From assembly GCF_014905175.1 (NCBI RefSeq), contig NC_057790.1, forward strand, positions 12,550,469-12,614,468: a stretch of 64,000 bases of DNA, read 5' to 3'. Source of the DNA: Aphidius gifuensis (Eukaryota; Arthropoda; Insecta; Hymenoptera; Braconidae). How positions within the stretch are numbered: the first letter of the stretch is position 1; each line of letters begins with the position of its first letter. This document shows, one piece after another, positions 34,601 through 45,870 of the stretch. Below the pieces are notes generated by a model. It saw nothing but the letters and a program-made list of their open reading frames with translations. It ran no database searches and was not told where the DNA came from. Both the position numbers and the translations under genes were made by a program.

Positions 34601-37600
34601 TTGACTGTTGAGTATTGACATATGTAAATCATAACATCATTTAATCCATATATTTAATACTACTATACTGCGCATCGCCTATGCTTTCCCATAAGTGGGC
34701 TGTGCGGATTTATTACGGTACGGACAATCTCTTTGTCGCGGTCATAGTCGGGTCACACGTATACACAATAAATTAGTGTGCGTTGCCGAATGTTCCGAAT
34801 GTCTGCACCGTAATAAATCCGCACAAAAACATACCCTATGCGCAATCAAGAGCTTTTCCTTGGACATTTGTATTTTAAAAAAATAAATTTACATGTATTT
34901 TATTCGTAAAATAAATAAAAATGTCCAAGGAAAAGCAGTAGCTAAGGAATTGAGGTTGCCAAAGAATTATGTTTTAAAAAAATAATGTGGTTTAAAATAT
35001 AATTCTTTGGCAACCTTAATTCCTTAGCTACATCTTTTCCTTAGCTACTGCTTTTCCTTGGACATTTGTATTTTAAAAAAATAAATTTACATGTATTTTA
35101 TTCATAAAATAAATAAAAATGTCCAAGGAAAAGCAGTAATAGAGAAAAAAAAGATGAATTACAGTTGCTCAAAAAATAATTCCTTATACCCACTCCAGCA
35201 ATTGTAATTCCTTAGCTCCATCTTTTCCTTAGCTACTGCTTGTTCTTGGGATTTTTATTTATTTAATAAATAAATGACATGTATTTATCGAATAAAAAAA
35301 AATTGTGGCATGAAGGTTCCACTAAAAAATCATAGGAGGTGCTGGGAACGCAGTGTAAGATACCCCGATGTATGAAACCAATGATGTAAGATACCAAGGT
35401 ATCTTACCTACCCAACACTGGCTTCCAAGTTCAGAACAATTCGACAACCTTATAAAATAAAATTGAGCAATAATAGTAGAATGGTGTGAAAGAGCCTTTA
35501 TTTATATCAGTACAGTATTCAATGTCGCATCGATCGTGCTACAGTATTCAATATCGCAGCGTTGGTGCGCGCACCATATGTCGTTGGGATATGGGCGCGA
35601 ATCCTGATCAGGTGTACTAATGTACTAGTATCAAGAGGCACGGTAGCGCCTCGCGTCAAGTATGAGAAAAAAAAAGAAAGTGGAGGAACGAGATAACTAA
35701 CCGTACCTAATATACACGGCATAGAGCTAACCCTAACCCTCCAATTTCTTGGGAATTTATTTTAAAATATGATTGATGAGATGAAGATATTTTGTCTTCT
35801 GATCATCCTATTGAATCAATATTAAACTTTTCAATAAAAAAAAAAACAGATTTTTTAGATGTAAACTTTTTTTTTAAAGTTTAAAATCAATTTCAGAAAT
35901 TGCGTTTTTCTTGATATTTCTTTAAAAGCTTACGACACTCTGACAAACATTCTAAACCCAAATCAGATCAAAGCATTATGGCTTCCAAGTCCAGAGCTAT
36001 TCGACAACATTATAAAATAAAATTGAGCAAGAATAGTAGAATGGTGTGAAAGAACCTTCATGTCAGGACAGTATTCAATATCGCATCGATGGTGCGCGCG
36101 CCATATGTTGTTAAATAATTGGGATTAATGGGTGCATTCCTTTAATAAAAAATTTTTTTTCGTTTTGCAATTTCGCCCTGTAATACCGGCCAAAATTTTA
36201 TAGGAAAAAGCTGTTTCTTGTAGTGGCAATACTGGCACATGACATTATTTTTTTTGGCTCCCAATTATTAGATGGATAACTGTTCAATGTTTATATCAAA
36301 CTGAAATAAATAGAAAATTGACTTGTTGTGATTGTTTGTTATTGTCACATAGCTCGTACCACACATTATCGTAAACTGTAAAGCCTGGAATATTGCATAG
36401 AGAAATTTATCACTTTTGTCGTTGTTTCTGTTTCTAGTTTTTAGTCGGTATTACAGGGCGAAATTGCAAAACGAAAAAAAATTTTTTATTAAAGGAATGC
36501 ACCCATTGTAGTTCCAGAAATTGCGTTTTTCCTGAAATTTCTCTTAAAAGATAGGGCATTCTGACAAACATTATAAAATGAAATCAAATCGAAGCAACAC
36601 AAAGCATAATTGCATTCCAGGTCCCAGAGCGATTCATAATAAAAATACGGTCATCCGAAAACTTAAAAAAAATCCCACGTATCAACTTTATATTCGCGAA
36701 CACTGCCCCAACTATCTGGTGCTCTTTTTAAGTACTCGACCCTTGTATTGCAAGTCCTGCACTGAGAAAAAAAATTGCTGTTATTGAAAAAAATTTTTCT
36801 TCATATTAGCAAATTTTTTCTTAGAACTTTTTTGTCTTAAGTTAAAAAAAAAAAATAATTAATTCGAGAAAAAATGTCTTATTTTGAAAAAATATTTTTT
36901 TTTAATTTGAGACAAATTGTTTTTTTTTGAAAAAATTTAAAATTACCTTAAGGATATTTTGTCTTCTGATTTAAGGCAACAAGCGTTCAAGTTGAGAGAA
37001 AATTTGCTAAAATGAAATCAAAATTTGCTCTATTTATATCATTATTCACTCAACTTAAATATGTTTTTTCCTCAACTTGAATGATTTTTGTCTCAACTTA
37101 AATTAATAAATAATTAAAAGTTGAAAAAATACATTTTTTAATTAAAAAAAAAAAAAAATTATCGTTTTTTGGTCACTAAGAACTTCGCTTCGTTTTTTTT
37201 TTGTATCATAGTTTTTTTTTTTGTAAATTAATTTTTGGTCCCGAGCGCAATTCGAACCTATCTCCCTAAAAACCTATCTAAACCTATCTTCCAAACGCCA
37301 GTGTGTTATCCCCTAAGCCATCGCACGTTAACTTAAAAGACAGAAAATTTTCATCCTCATTAAGAATGACCTTCTTTCACATATATTATTTATTGAATAT
37401 ATAATAAACTTGACGTCTTATAATACATTTGTTTGAATAAAGTTTATTTTATTTTTTTTTTTTTAGACAAATAACAAAAAAAAGTTGTGATGTAATTTAA
37501 TTTATTATAAAATACAGACTCTAATTGAAATAAGTTAAATCTATATATCTATGTAGTAAAGAAAAAAAATATATGATTGACTTTGTTAAATTATCACAAG

Positions 37601-38372
37601 TTTTCTTAAATTAATTCTATATTTTTAAAAAAAAAAAATAATTTGTTTCAAATTGAAAAAAAATATTTTCTCAAAACAAGACATTTTTTCTCAAATTAAT
37701 TATTTTTTTTTTCAACTTAAGACAAAAAAGTTCCAAGAAAAAATTTGCTAATATGAAGAAAAATTTTTTTTTCAATAACAGCAATTTTTTTTCTCAGTGT
37801 ACATTACATTGAAGTACAAATCGATTACAATCATTGTTTTTATGTCGACCCGTCAATTGTCGGCTAACTGATTACAACCCCGCTTTATATTCACAAAATA
37901 ACTAAGGGCCCTTCTTTTTTTTCGTCTTCATTTTTTCTTCGTCATTGCTACCATCTATTATACTTTTAAATTGATTTTTTAAATTTTTGTTACAGAAGAA
38001 GCAAGAAGCTTGAATAAAGGTGTATTGGTTCACTGTCTTGCTGGTGTATCACGATCAGTTACAATAACAATTGCATATATAATGCATAAATGTAATGTAT
38101 CACTAAATGAAGCATTCAATTTAGTGAAAAGTAGAAAATCAAATGTTGCACCGAATTTTCATTTTATGGAACAATTGCATAGTTTTGAAGGTGAATTACG
38201 TGATCGTGGTGATATAAAAAATAGCAATGAACATTGTATTGGTACATGTCAACCAAGTGGAACATGTAATTGTCCAGCTCCAAGTTTTTTAAGCCCAATT
38301 GAGCTGGGTTTCATGAGTCCAGATTCAGGAATTGAATTTGACAGATGGGCTGCAACAACACCAGCTGAATGA
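19667..38372 (+). CDS. Mkp3: MAP kinase phosphatase 3 (DUSP6-type), four coding exons
   Basis: Exons 19667-20063, 33686-33871, 33964-34206 and 37996-38372 join in frame across GT-AG introns to give 400 residues, the usual length of this class. Residues about 13-135 form the rhodanese-like domain (WLFRELRS; LLILDCRAHSDFSEAHIRGS) with the ERK-docking pair R61-R62 in LRRLSAGK. A serine/aspartate-rich linker (SDSDSDSTCDSVG) precedes the dual-specificity phosphatase domain (about 203-345): IMPHLYLGNA, general acid D258 in ISDHW, and the active site HCLAGVSRS with C289 and R295. The C-tail ends GFMSPDSGIEFD. It dephosphorylates the TxY loop of ERK in the cytoplasm as negative feedback on receptor tyrosine kinase signalling. 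The start is the first ATG of an exon with stops upstream. An (AAT)n tract follows the first donor directly. AATAAA lies at 38471-38476. It appears intact. Confidence 0.95.
20064..22124. other. MKP3 intron 1, 5' part, no gene
   Basis: An (AAT)n microsatellite at 20066-20100 follows the donor. Two imperfect direct repeats at about 21440-21545 and 21590-21700 share GATTACCA and ATAATTTCTTTGGC; similar words recur at 58970-59120 and 62985-63150, so they are dispersed-element remnants. Confidence 0.5.
23028..23105 (-). repeat. tRNA-like segment with A- and B-box motifs
   Basis: On the minus strand GTGGTTAAGCGAG (A-box-like) is followed about 45 bases later by GGTTCGGGTCCCG (B-box-like). The acceptor stem and anticodon loop do not fold as a normal tRNA, so it is tRNA-derived rather than a functional tRNA. 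Confidence 0.6.
23746..23815 (+). repeat. tRNA-like segment, mirror copy
   Basis: Inverted partner of 23028-23105. The A-box-like GTGGTTAAGCGAG is intact, and the B-box-like part is degraded (GGTTCCGG). Confidence 0.55.
24949..25262. repeat. Dispersed repeat beginning AAGAGGCACGGTAGTGCC
   Basis: The block with GGCACGGTAGTGCCTCGCGT and CTAACCCTCCAATTTCT recurs at 35633-35940, and its first part at 50159-50210. Here it is cut by the foldback element at 25263. Confidence 0.75.
25263..27010. mobile_element. Foldback element with tandem ~165-bp units, 8-bp duplication
   Basis: Ends ATGACGCTGAAGCTGGCGGC and its inverse, with a perfect duplication CACTCTGA at 25255-25262 and 27011-27018. The uninterrupted repeat at 27535 confirms the empty site. 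The left arm has about five units containing CCCCTACGCGACGTACAAAG and the right arm about three in inverse order. No coding sequence is present. Confidence 0.9.
27011..27710. repeat. Dispersed tandem repeat (GACAAACATTATAAAACC family)
   Basis: Two units (about 27013 and 27538) share GACAAACATTATAAAACC, CCAGAGCAATT and ATGGTGTG. The same units alternate with the GGCACGGTAGTGCC block at 35413-36115, suggesting a higher-order repeat of about 550 bp. Confidence 0.7.
27842..28795. mobile_element. hAT-like non-autonomous element, 954 bp
   Basis: Ends TAGGGCTTCACCCAAGACC and CTTGAGTGAAGCCCTA with a perfect duplication GCACATAC at 27834-27841 and 28796-28803. Subterminal arrays of AAGACCAAGACAAG words, inverted at the two ends, fit hAT subterminal binding repeats. 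Open frames inside are periodic artefacts. Confidence 0.92.
28804..31755. other. MKP3 intron 1, 3-kb stretch without a gene
   Basis: Holds direct repeats of CTTGATCAGGCTGGCCTTAT (29812 and 29867) and two similar blocks about 1 kb apart (about 30110-30260 and 31150-31270) sharing AATAGT..AAT and ATAAAGAAATG. Otherwise simple AT-rich sequence. Confidence 0.5.
31756..31997 (+). pseudogene. C2H2 zinc-finger remnant
   Basis: One frame reads NEIKCNQCNKIFSEKSSLYA with the histidines degraded and a stop, then CVYCDEKYANKTNLYYHYSH followed by FH, an intact-looking C2H2 finger, then a stop. It lies inside MKP3 intron 1 in the same orientation, with no flanking exon recognised. Probably a fragment of a finger gene or transposon. 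Confidence 0.55.
32064..32108 (+). repeat. Partial MITE end, relative of 56380-56668
   Basis: GCAAGCGGAAATTTTAGCTT and GTCGTGAGTTCGCACCC match the end of the 56380-56668 element. Confidence 0.6.
32654..32930. repeat. Solo arm of the TACAAAAAGATGTGATATC element family
   Basis: Matches 16012-16235 and the arm at 11430-11669, ending in CCCGCCCGGTTCTTCCCAAA. No opposite arm follows. Confidence 0.7.
34441..34575. mobile_element. MITE, relative of 14583-14725, in MKP3 intron 3
   Basis: Ends TAGAGTGGTTATAAGCAGAG and its inverse; flanks ATACGTAA and ATACATAA agree at 7 of 8 bases. Contains TGACGTCA at 34548-34555. Confidence 0.85.
34645..34845. mobile_element. MITE arm with GCGCATCGCCTATGCTTTC ends
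   Basis: Shares CATATATTTAATACTACTAT and the GCATCGCC block with the ends of the 45737-47147 element. GTGCGGATTTATTACGGT is inverted at 34805-34825. Confidence 0.7.
34850..35240. mobile_element. Palindromic repeat of CCTTGGACATTT and CCTTAGCTACTGC words
   Basis: AAAATGTCCAAGGAAAAGCA and its inverse alternate several times. The same modules recur at 45055-45530 inside a hAT-like element, so this is probably the body of a related, degraded copy ending at 35412. Confidence 0.65.
35325..35412. mobile_element. hAT-like element end (CAGTGTTGGGTAGG)
   Basis: AAGATACC words followed by TACCTACCCAACACTG, the inverse of the left end at 44916. The opposite end is not identified. Confidence 0.6.
35413..36115. 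repeat. Higher-order dispersed repeat, intron 3 copy
   Basis: The GACAAACATT unit, then the GGCACGGTAGCGCC block (35636), then the GACAAACATT unit again, in the order seen at 24949-27710. Confidence 0.75.
36130..36504. mobile_element. GGGTGCATTCC element, simple 375-bp copy
   Basis: Near-perfect inverted ends of about 55 bp. The interior matches one left half plus one right half of the duplicated copy at 11970-12724. Confidence 0.88.
36760..37799. mobile_element. Foldback element with CACTGAG ends and a tRNA-like segment
   Basis: CACTGAGAAAAAAAATTGC at the left is inverted at the right (GCAATTTTTTTTCTCAGTG). The arms are about 250 bp. It is similar in plan to 22265-24477 though the sequences differ, and it lies in MKP3 intron 3. 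Confidence 0.8.
37238..37326 (-). repeat. tRNA-like segment inside foldback element
   Basis: On the minus strand GCGATGGCTTAGGGGATAAC (A-box-like) is followed by GGTTCGAATTGCGC (B-box-like). The spacing is long for a tRNA and the ends do not pair, so a functional tRNA is unlikely. Confidence 0.55.
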
Positions 38373-40130
38373 GACGGGTCTGAGGGGACCCAATACAAAT
38401 TTTAGGTGTCTCCCTGTATATAAAACTTTATTTTTGAATTATTATATCTACAACTGTTCATCACGTACTGAATAAAAAAAAATTTTTAATAAAAAATGTG
38501 ACAAAACAAATTTTAAAAATTAAAACTTAAACAAAAAAAATTCAGACAAAATATATAAAAAAAAAAAAATTTTGTTTTGTCGCATTTTTTATGGAAATTT
38601 TTTTTTGTCATGTAATCATCACGGACAAGAGACGACTTGATAATATAATATAATATATGTAGTTACATCTTTCCATCTTTTAAGAAAAATTACAAATAAA
38701 AATGTTCGAAAATCGTTTGCCGGTCAAACAAATTTTTAATAATAACAATTGAAAGGTTTTTTTCTTCAAACTTTCAATTCTAATGGCTTTGTTATATGAG
38801 TCATCATGCACATAATGTTTGTTGTAGGTAATTAAATCTGCAGAGCAGGTTAAATCTGTAAAAAAAACTAACTATTTTATAGAGAATAAAAAAAATAATA
38901 CGAAGCTTCCCGTCACATGCTTGTATTCACGTTTATGTTAAACAATTTTTTTTTTTTTTTTTGTAACAGAAACATTAAAATAATAATAGAAAAAATTTTT
39001 TTATGACTTAGGGAGAGAGTTAGATATGACTGTTGACAATTCTACGTAAATCACACGATAGTAGTTGACATCTTAGTTTTTTTTATGTTATATATTTTTA
39101 TTATTCATAAAAAATAAAATAATAATAATTCTTCCAAAATGTAATGATGCAACTAAAACACTTGTTGGTAATTTGAAAGTATTTTGTAAAATAATGAAAC
39201 CTATACTGAAATTTTAAAAATATATGGATAACTAAACATTTTTCATGTAAAGAATCTATCATTCTTGATTCTTTCAAACTTATTGCGCGAATCACACCTA
39301 AAATTGTTTGAAGTTTGTTGATTCAAATATTAAAAAAAACTAACTAAAACCGTAAATGTATAATAAAAAAATAAAAAAAATTTTCTGTGTATTTTTAGTA
39401 TATATATATATACTTATATAATTTTATACCTACAGTCGTATAGTACCATTGAGTTTCGATTCTATATTTTAATATTTCTTCGATCCTCTGGAAATGTCTA
39501 TTTTCGAGACATGTGATTTAATGCATAAGATATCAGGATACAAATGAACGAAATATATTTATTTATAAAGTGTTTTATATAGGAACAAAATAGAGTCATT
39601 ACAAGATTTATATCAAACACAGTAATTCAAAATCTATATTCAAAAAAGCTCAAAAAATCGTTTTATTTGTGAATATTGTATCATTTTTTCTTTGCTATCA
39701 ATAATAAAGAAATTTTGACACATCAATGAAATTCAATAAAAAAATTAATTCCGTTCAGTATTTTTAATATGTTTCGAAGTTAAAGTTTGAATCATTTATG
39801 ATTCAAATGAATTGTAATCTAGTTTCTTCCAAAAAAATAAATATATAAAAGCCAGTAAAAAATGACAAATATATTTTGTGGTAAATTGAAAATGACAATT
39901 GAATGGCACAAATTGCTTCTTATTAGAAGATAGCAATTAAATTATTCCATACTTACATAATATTCTTATATATTTATTAGTTGATTACACGTTGTTTTTC
40001 AAGGTCAAAAGATAATTTTTAAATTTGGATTCCACACTGATAAAATTTTTCTTCTATAATTACGGAATACTCCCGTACTGCCGGGACATAACAACCATCC
40101 ACGAATTTTGAAAGGAATTTCTTTTTATAT
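38373..40130. other. MKP3 3' UTR and intergenic DNA
   Basis: A polyadenylation signal AATAAA lies at 38471-38476. The remainder is AT-rich with no gene or clear repeat; a TATATA tract occurs at 39399-39412. Confidence 0.5.
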
Positions 40131-40134
40131 TTAA

Positions 40135-40641
40135 GGAGGTTATGCACAAATTCATTGCGGGTGTTGCGGGGCGCTTCTGACGTCACAGACAAAACTGAAA
40201 TCGGGCTACACTGTAAAAAAATAAAGTGAAAAGCGCCAGCGCCCCGTATACAATATATGGGATTGCGGGTATGTGTTTGTGTTTGAACATGCCATACGTT
40301 GCCACATCTAATTTTTGTAAAGTTTATAATTAATTTCTCATTAATTGACCGATCAACATATGAAAATTTTTCGCGCAATTAATAAAACTCTGTTTCTAGT
40401 ATATGTGTGATTTTTTTCAAGACTTTTTCATCATTTTTTCTATCCGAAAAAAATGGTTGAAATCTCCATAAGAGCCAATGTTAAATATTATTTTCAATAA
40501 TTAATTACAAAAAATTTAACCGATCAACATAAGAAAATAATTATACCGTTGTATTCAGAATGAAAAGATCTACTTGTGTACAAAATTTCAGAACATTCTC
40601 ATTATATTTAAAAAAAAAAGAGTAATTTCTGCATAACCTCC
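40135..40641. mobile_element. MITE with TTAA flanks (piggyBac-like duplication)
   Basis: Ends GGAGGTTATGCA and TGCATAACCTCC with TTAA at 40131-40134 and 40642-40645. TTAA duplication is the piggyBac signature, but the ends do not start with the usual CCC, so the superfamily is uncertain. Contains TGACGTCA at 40178. Confidence 0.6.
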
Positions 40642-41302
40642 TTAACTTAATTAAATAATTCAAGGGAAATACCGTAAAATTTCGGGTCTCTGTAGTCCAG
40701 TCAAAAAACTTCGAAGTTCGTATGATTTTTCAATAAGTAAAATGAAAAATATGGGTAGTTTCTTTGAGACTAGCTGATTGAAGATATGAAAAAAAAAATC
40801 GCATCAACCCCCGGGAAATGGTTGAAAAAAAATAAATAAAGTTTATTTTAAAAAAAAAACACAGAAAAAATAATTTTACAGGGATAAAGTTTAGTAACTT
40901 TTTGTAAAGAATAAAATTAATTGTTTATTGTAAAATTATTATTTAAAAATTGAATTTCTATTTTAATAATTGATTTATTATTAATTCAAAATATAATAAA
41001 TAGAATAAATTCAAAAATATTTCAACCAACTTTTTATAATAGGATTAAATATTTTGTGAATTGTTTGTTTTTCTATCAAAACAAAAAAAAAAAATTAATA
41101 AATTACTATAATTTGGGCAATCTGAATTGTTGTATATTAATATATTTGAAATTACCGTAAAAGAAATATTAGACTACATTATACTACTGCATTATTGTCA
41201 GTTGTACGGTTATCTGGCACGATTATCCAAACAAAAACTGAAAGAAAAAAAAAAAAAAAAAAAAATTATACAAAATTTATATTATATGAAACATTATTTT
41301 TT

Positions 41303-41868
41303 AAGGTTGAATGTAAATTGCATCGGTGGATGAAGTTTGGGCCCGAGAGGGTGCGCATCTACATATGGTTATAAAAAATATTTTCAGTGCCCCTCTGTCC
41401 AAAATATATTCACTATGCTGACAGGCTCTTGGTAGTATGTGTGTATGTAGTCTATCTGGATAGACACACACATACTTCCATAGCCAAGAAACATGAGACA
41501 GCACGACGAATAAAAGAGAGAGAATGACGGCTAATGATAGAAAATTTTGATTCTGATAATTGAATATCTTTTAAAATCAACAGACGAAATTGATCGTTGA
41601 GGGCTTAAAAAATCCGTATTATCATAAACTACAAACTGATAGTAAATTAAGGAAAATCGTATAGAAACTTTTTGAGCTACAGGAGAAAATATGTGTTCAG
41701 TCCCTATACCTACTTGTTAAAGTTGTCAATTTTGACATCAATTATCTAAAAAAAACAACCCACGAAAATTCCGAAAAAAATCAACAAGATAGATAATTAT
41801 TCTAGCTTTAATATGAAATCAAAAAATCAAAAATCGTATAGTGGGAAATTCTATTTACATTCAACCTT
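41303..41868. mobile_element. MITE with AAGGTTGAATGTAAAT ends
   Basis: AAGGTTGAATGTAAAT at the left and ATTTACATTCAACCTT at the right. The interior has a short hairpin around 41436-41480 (GTGTGTATG / CACACATAC). No coding sequence. Confidence 0.75.
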
Positions 41869-42166
41869 ATCATTATTTATATTTTATTCCATTTCAGTTA
41901 TTATTAAAAATATAATCATCTTGAAACATCGTGTAATTTTTTCAAACGTATATCCACACTGTAAAAACACATGCAAAAAATAATATTTTACAAATATTAT
42001 CTTTTTCGCAGTTGTTTTTTTGGTTTTTTTTTTTTATTATAAAGACTGTAAAAATTATTATAGTATATATGTTATATTCAAATTTTGACATTATATACTT
42101 ATATATTCGTTTATCTTGCCAAATATTATTTGCATACTGGAAAACAAAAAATAAATATGATCTTCC

Positions 42167-44699
42167 TTAGACAATCAAATCAAGTATTTGTTTTGAACAA
42201 TTTGCAACTTTTTTATGTGGATCAATCAAGGTAGATGAGCTTTCAGATGTTGTTCTCAAGATGTTCATAATACTATCCAAATCACGAATCATTTTAATGA
42301 GTTGTTGTTTGATGTCTGATTGTTGTGTGCCATCGAGTAACGTACCAAGTGCAACCAACGCACGAAATGTTGCTTCATGTTCTTTAAAGCTTGGCAATAT
42401 CGTTATCATTACACTAAGTACTTTCATTCTTTGCAATTTGTCATCATATTTGTTGAGTGCCACTGTTAAGTTTAGTATAAAAGTGGATATCGCAACCTGA
42501 AATAAACGTTTATATTAAAAATAAAAAACTTCATCATTTAAATCGTTTATTTTCTAGTTTATTTGAATTTGATTTTACCTGATTATTTTTACTGCCTAGT
42601 GATGGCAATAATGGAAGTACTCTGAGAATATCATCACAATTGTCAAGTAAAAATTTCTCACCAACATTTTGGCAAAAACAATTGGCAAGTAGTCGAAATG
42701 CCAACATTTGATTTGCAGCGATTGCATCTGGTCTGATGTGTTTCTTGATAATTTGAAATAATTTTTTAAAATCTAATCTTTCCATTGGAGCCTTAAAGAG
42801 AACAGCAAGTCTGGCAATATCGAGAATGGGAAAAACAATATCATCTGGCCATTCCAAGAGTTTCCAAAAATTATTTATAACATCTACGCTTGGCTCAGCA
42901 ATTTCGCCTTTTGCTAAGTTAACAATTGCTGCAAGTTTTTCATCAGTCATTTTATATGATACATTATTCTTAGCATTGAGCTCTTTTAATTTTTCAAGTA
43001 TTGCCGAGTGATTAGCTTGCTCAAGTTTTAAATAGTTTTTATGTGGAAAATATAATGATATTGATGAAGATAAATGAGACAAGGATGTATCCATTGGTGT
43101 TGCTTCGGGTATATAACGATTACTACCAGTGAATGGGTCAGCGTTTAATACTGGTGCTGGTGGATGTCGTGATGCATTTGGTAATCCACTACCAGGTATA
43201 TAACGACTACCACCAGTAAATGGATCAGCAAATTGTGAACTTGTATTGACTGCTGGTATAGTATTTGAATTTGTAATGATAAAACTTGCAACTCGTTCCA
43301 AAAACATTTGACTGAGTCCATGCTGATGAATAAATTTTTGTGCAGCATGCCAAGGATCTTCAGACTTATTGTAAGGTAATTTTAGTGGAGGAATACCATC
43401 TTGAATATCCACTGAAAATACATAATCATACTCAACACCATTATATAGCTGCTTACCAGGGTCATTACCACCGGTGCCAACAACTTCGCCAATTAAAGTC
43501 CATTTATTTTCGCTTGCAGACCAACTGTATGCCATAGCTTTGCCACCTTCGTTGATCATCTTCGTCTCACCATCTTTTTGCCCTGACACTAAAAGTTCCG
43601 ATGCATCTGGCAATTCATTTATTTTCACTGTAGATTCAGATTCTGTTATTTGTTGATTTTCAACAACGGCTCGTTCCCATTCTTCAAGCACTTCTGGACT
43701 TGCATATCGATCCGAATTGGTTGTAAATATTCTGACAATACCATCCGATGATCCAGCAACAATGTCTGAATTTTTCATTAATTTAACACACCAAACTGAA
43801 GATGTTGGCAACAGTATTGTCTGATCAACCTCACCGTTTTGCCACACTCGAACAGTTTTATCTTCTCCTGACGTCACAACTGTTGTTCCATCGAGTACAG
43901 CTGATATTGAGTAAATATAATGTTCATGGCCACTGTATGTCCCAAGACATGTACCACTCAGTGAACTCCAATGTCTTACTGTCGCGTCATTTGCACAAGT
44001 AAGAAAATCATCATCATTGATTACAGCAATGTCACGAATACAGTCAGTGTGGCCCTCTAGCTTATGAAGTGCCTTACCACTTCTTGACCAGACAATTACT
44101 ATTTTGTCGGCTGATCCAGTGACAATCAATTTGTTGGGTAAATCAGCAACACACCAAATTGTCAATGAGTGACCAGTGAGGATGAGTTTTGGCACATCAA
44201 GATTCTCAAGACACCAGAGCTTAGCACTAATGTCCCAAGAGCTAGACAAAAATGTACCTTTTTCATTTCCAGCTCGTAAATTACAGACAGTATCTTTGTG
44301 GGCTTCAAATTTTTTCATTGGCTCAACTTCACCAAGTTTATAAATGCATATGTGCTTATCATTACTTCCAGTTATTATCAGACTTGATAGATAATTTTCA
44401 CTTGGATTTAGTACACAAACTGAACTTACGAAGTTTGTGTGTCCCCTCAAAACATCACCGGCAACGTATTCTTTTCCATCACTGAAAAAGAAAGGAACTT
44501 TATTAAAATATTTTTTTATGAAGATGTTTGTTGAAATTTAGGAGTTTTGTTATTAATTTTACCGGCATGGTGTCCATACGCGGGCTGTTTTGTCTCGTGA
44601 TGCTGACACAATTGTACCATCATCAAATCGTGCCACAGCACGTACGTCTTCGCTGTGGCCAAGTAATGCACAACACAACTTGTATGGTTTTTTATCCAT
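42167..44699 (-). CDS. PLAA: Phospholipase A2-activating protein (Ufd3/Doa1 family), three coding exons
   Basis: Exons 44563-44699, 42579-44481 and 42167-42496 on the minus strand splice in frame (GT-AG) to 789 residues, full length for PLAA. Residues 1 to about 305 form a seven-bladed WD40 propeller (LGHSEDVRAVARF, then SASRDKTARVW, then SGHEHYIYSISA). Residues about 362-456 are the PFU ubiquitin-binding domain (YSWSASENKWTLIGEVVG; YDYVFSVDI). Two DPFTG(G/S)xRYIP motifs follow, and the PUL domain, which binds Cdc48/p97, fills about 520-789 (TFRALVALGTLL near the end). It acts with p97 in ubiquitin-dependent sorting, ribophagy/mitophagy and ubiquitin recycling. AATAAA on the minus strand at 42033-42038 follows the stop. 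It is convergent with MKP3. No damage is seen. Confidence 0.96.
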
Positions 44700-44907
44700 G
44701 TTTTTTGTAATTTATAATTGAATTTCTTTTAATTTTTCTGTATGAATAATTTCAAAAAGTAATATTTTCACTAAGTCACTTTACACTCTTTCGTGTTTGT
44801 GATGATGATAATTGAAATAATAATTATGCCAACAACAGAAATAATAATAATAATAATAATAACAATAATAATACAGAAGAGACAACGCACGGTAGTGCAC
44901 GGCAGTG
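44700..44907. other. PLAA upstream region
   Basis: AT-rich, with an (ATA/ACA)n microsatellite at about 44833-44870. It should hold the PLAA promoter, but no core element is distinct. Confidence 0.4.
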
Positions 44908-44915
44908 AAGTGAAC

Positions 44916-45687
44916 CAGTGTTGGGTAGGTAAAATACCATGGGTAAGATACCATGTAAGATACTGTATCTTACATCATTGGTTTCATACATCAAGGTATC
45001 TTACACTGCAGTCCCAGCGCTGCCTATGATTTTTTAGTGGAACCTTCATGCCACAATTTTTTTTTTATTCGATAAATACATGTCATTTATTTATTAAATA
45101 AATAAAAATCCCAAGAACAAGCAGTAGCTAAGGAAAAGATGGAGCTAAGGAATTAAGGTTGCCAAAGAATTATGTTTCAAGGAAATAATGTTGCTTAAAA
45201 TATAATTCTTTGGCAACCTTAATTCCTTAGCTACATCTTTTCCTTAGCTACTGCTTTTCCTTGAACATTTTTATTTATTTCAAATAAAATTACATGTATA
45301 TTATTTATTTGATAAAAAAAACTGTCCAAGGAAAAGCAGTAGCTAAGGAAAAGATGTAGCTAAAAAATTACAGTTGTTGCTAAAAAAATTCTGTTTCAAG
45401 CAACATTACTTTCTTAAAACATAATTGTTTGGCAACATTAATTTCCGAGCTACATCTTTTCTTAGCCACTGCTTCTCCTTGATATCTTATATATTTATTT
45501 AACAAATAAATGCAAATAAAATACATGTACCAACATATATCGAGCAATGACAGCTAATTGTCGAGTTGACAGTCGGTAAGAATGTTCAAAAATGGCGTCT
45601 CAGGTATCTTACAGTTTCTTACAGTAACTTACAGTATCTTACTGTAAGTGAAAGAAACCTCAAAAATCGACCATTTACCCATCACTA
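44916..45687. mobile_element. hAT-like non-autonomous element, 772 bp
   Basis: Ends CAGTGTTGGGTAGGTAAA and CATTTACCCATCACTA, flanked by AAGTGAAC (44908-44915) and AGGTGAAC (45688-45695), 7 of 8 bases alike. Subterminal GTAAGATAC / GTATCTTAC words. The interior (45055-45530) is palindromic CCTTGG and CCTTAGC modules as at 34850-35240. Confidence 0.75.
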
Positions 45688-45870
45688 AGGTGAACTAGAG
45701 TAAAAACGGCAGAAGATCATATGAAAAACCTTGAAAAACCATATATTTAATACTACTATATTGCGCATAGGGTATGATTTTGGGCGCATTCATTAGGGTG
45801 CAGACAATCTCTCTGTCGCAGTCATACGCCTCGACAAAAATTTTTTGCGCATGTCCGAATAATCCGTTCT

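Noticed and set aside
40131..40645. Firm piggyBac assignment from the TTAA flanks
   Set aside because: TTAA could simply be part of the inverted ends (TTAAGGAGG / CCTCCTTAA); without more copies the superfamily stays open.
42261..44485. Plus-strand open frames across PLAA
   Set aside because: They are antisense shadows of the PLAA exons.
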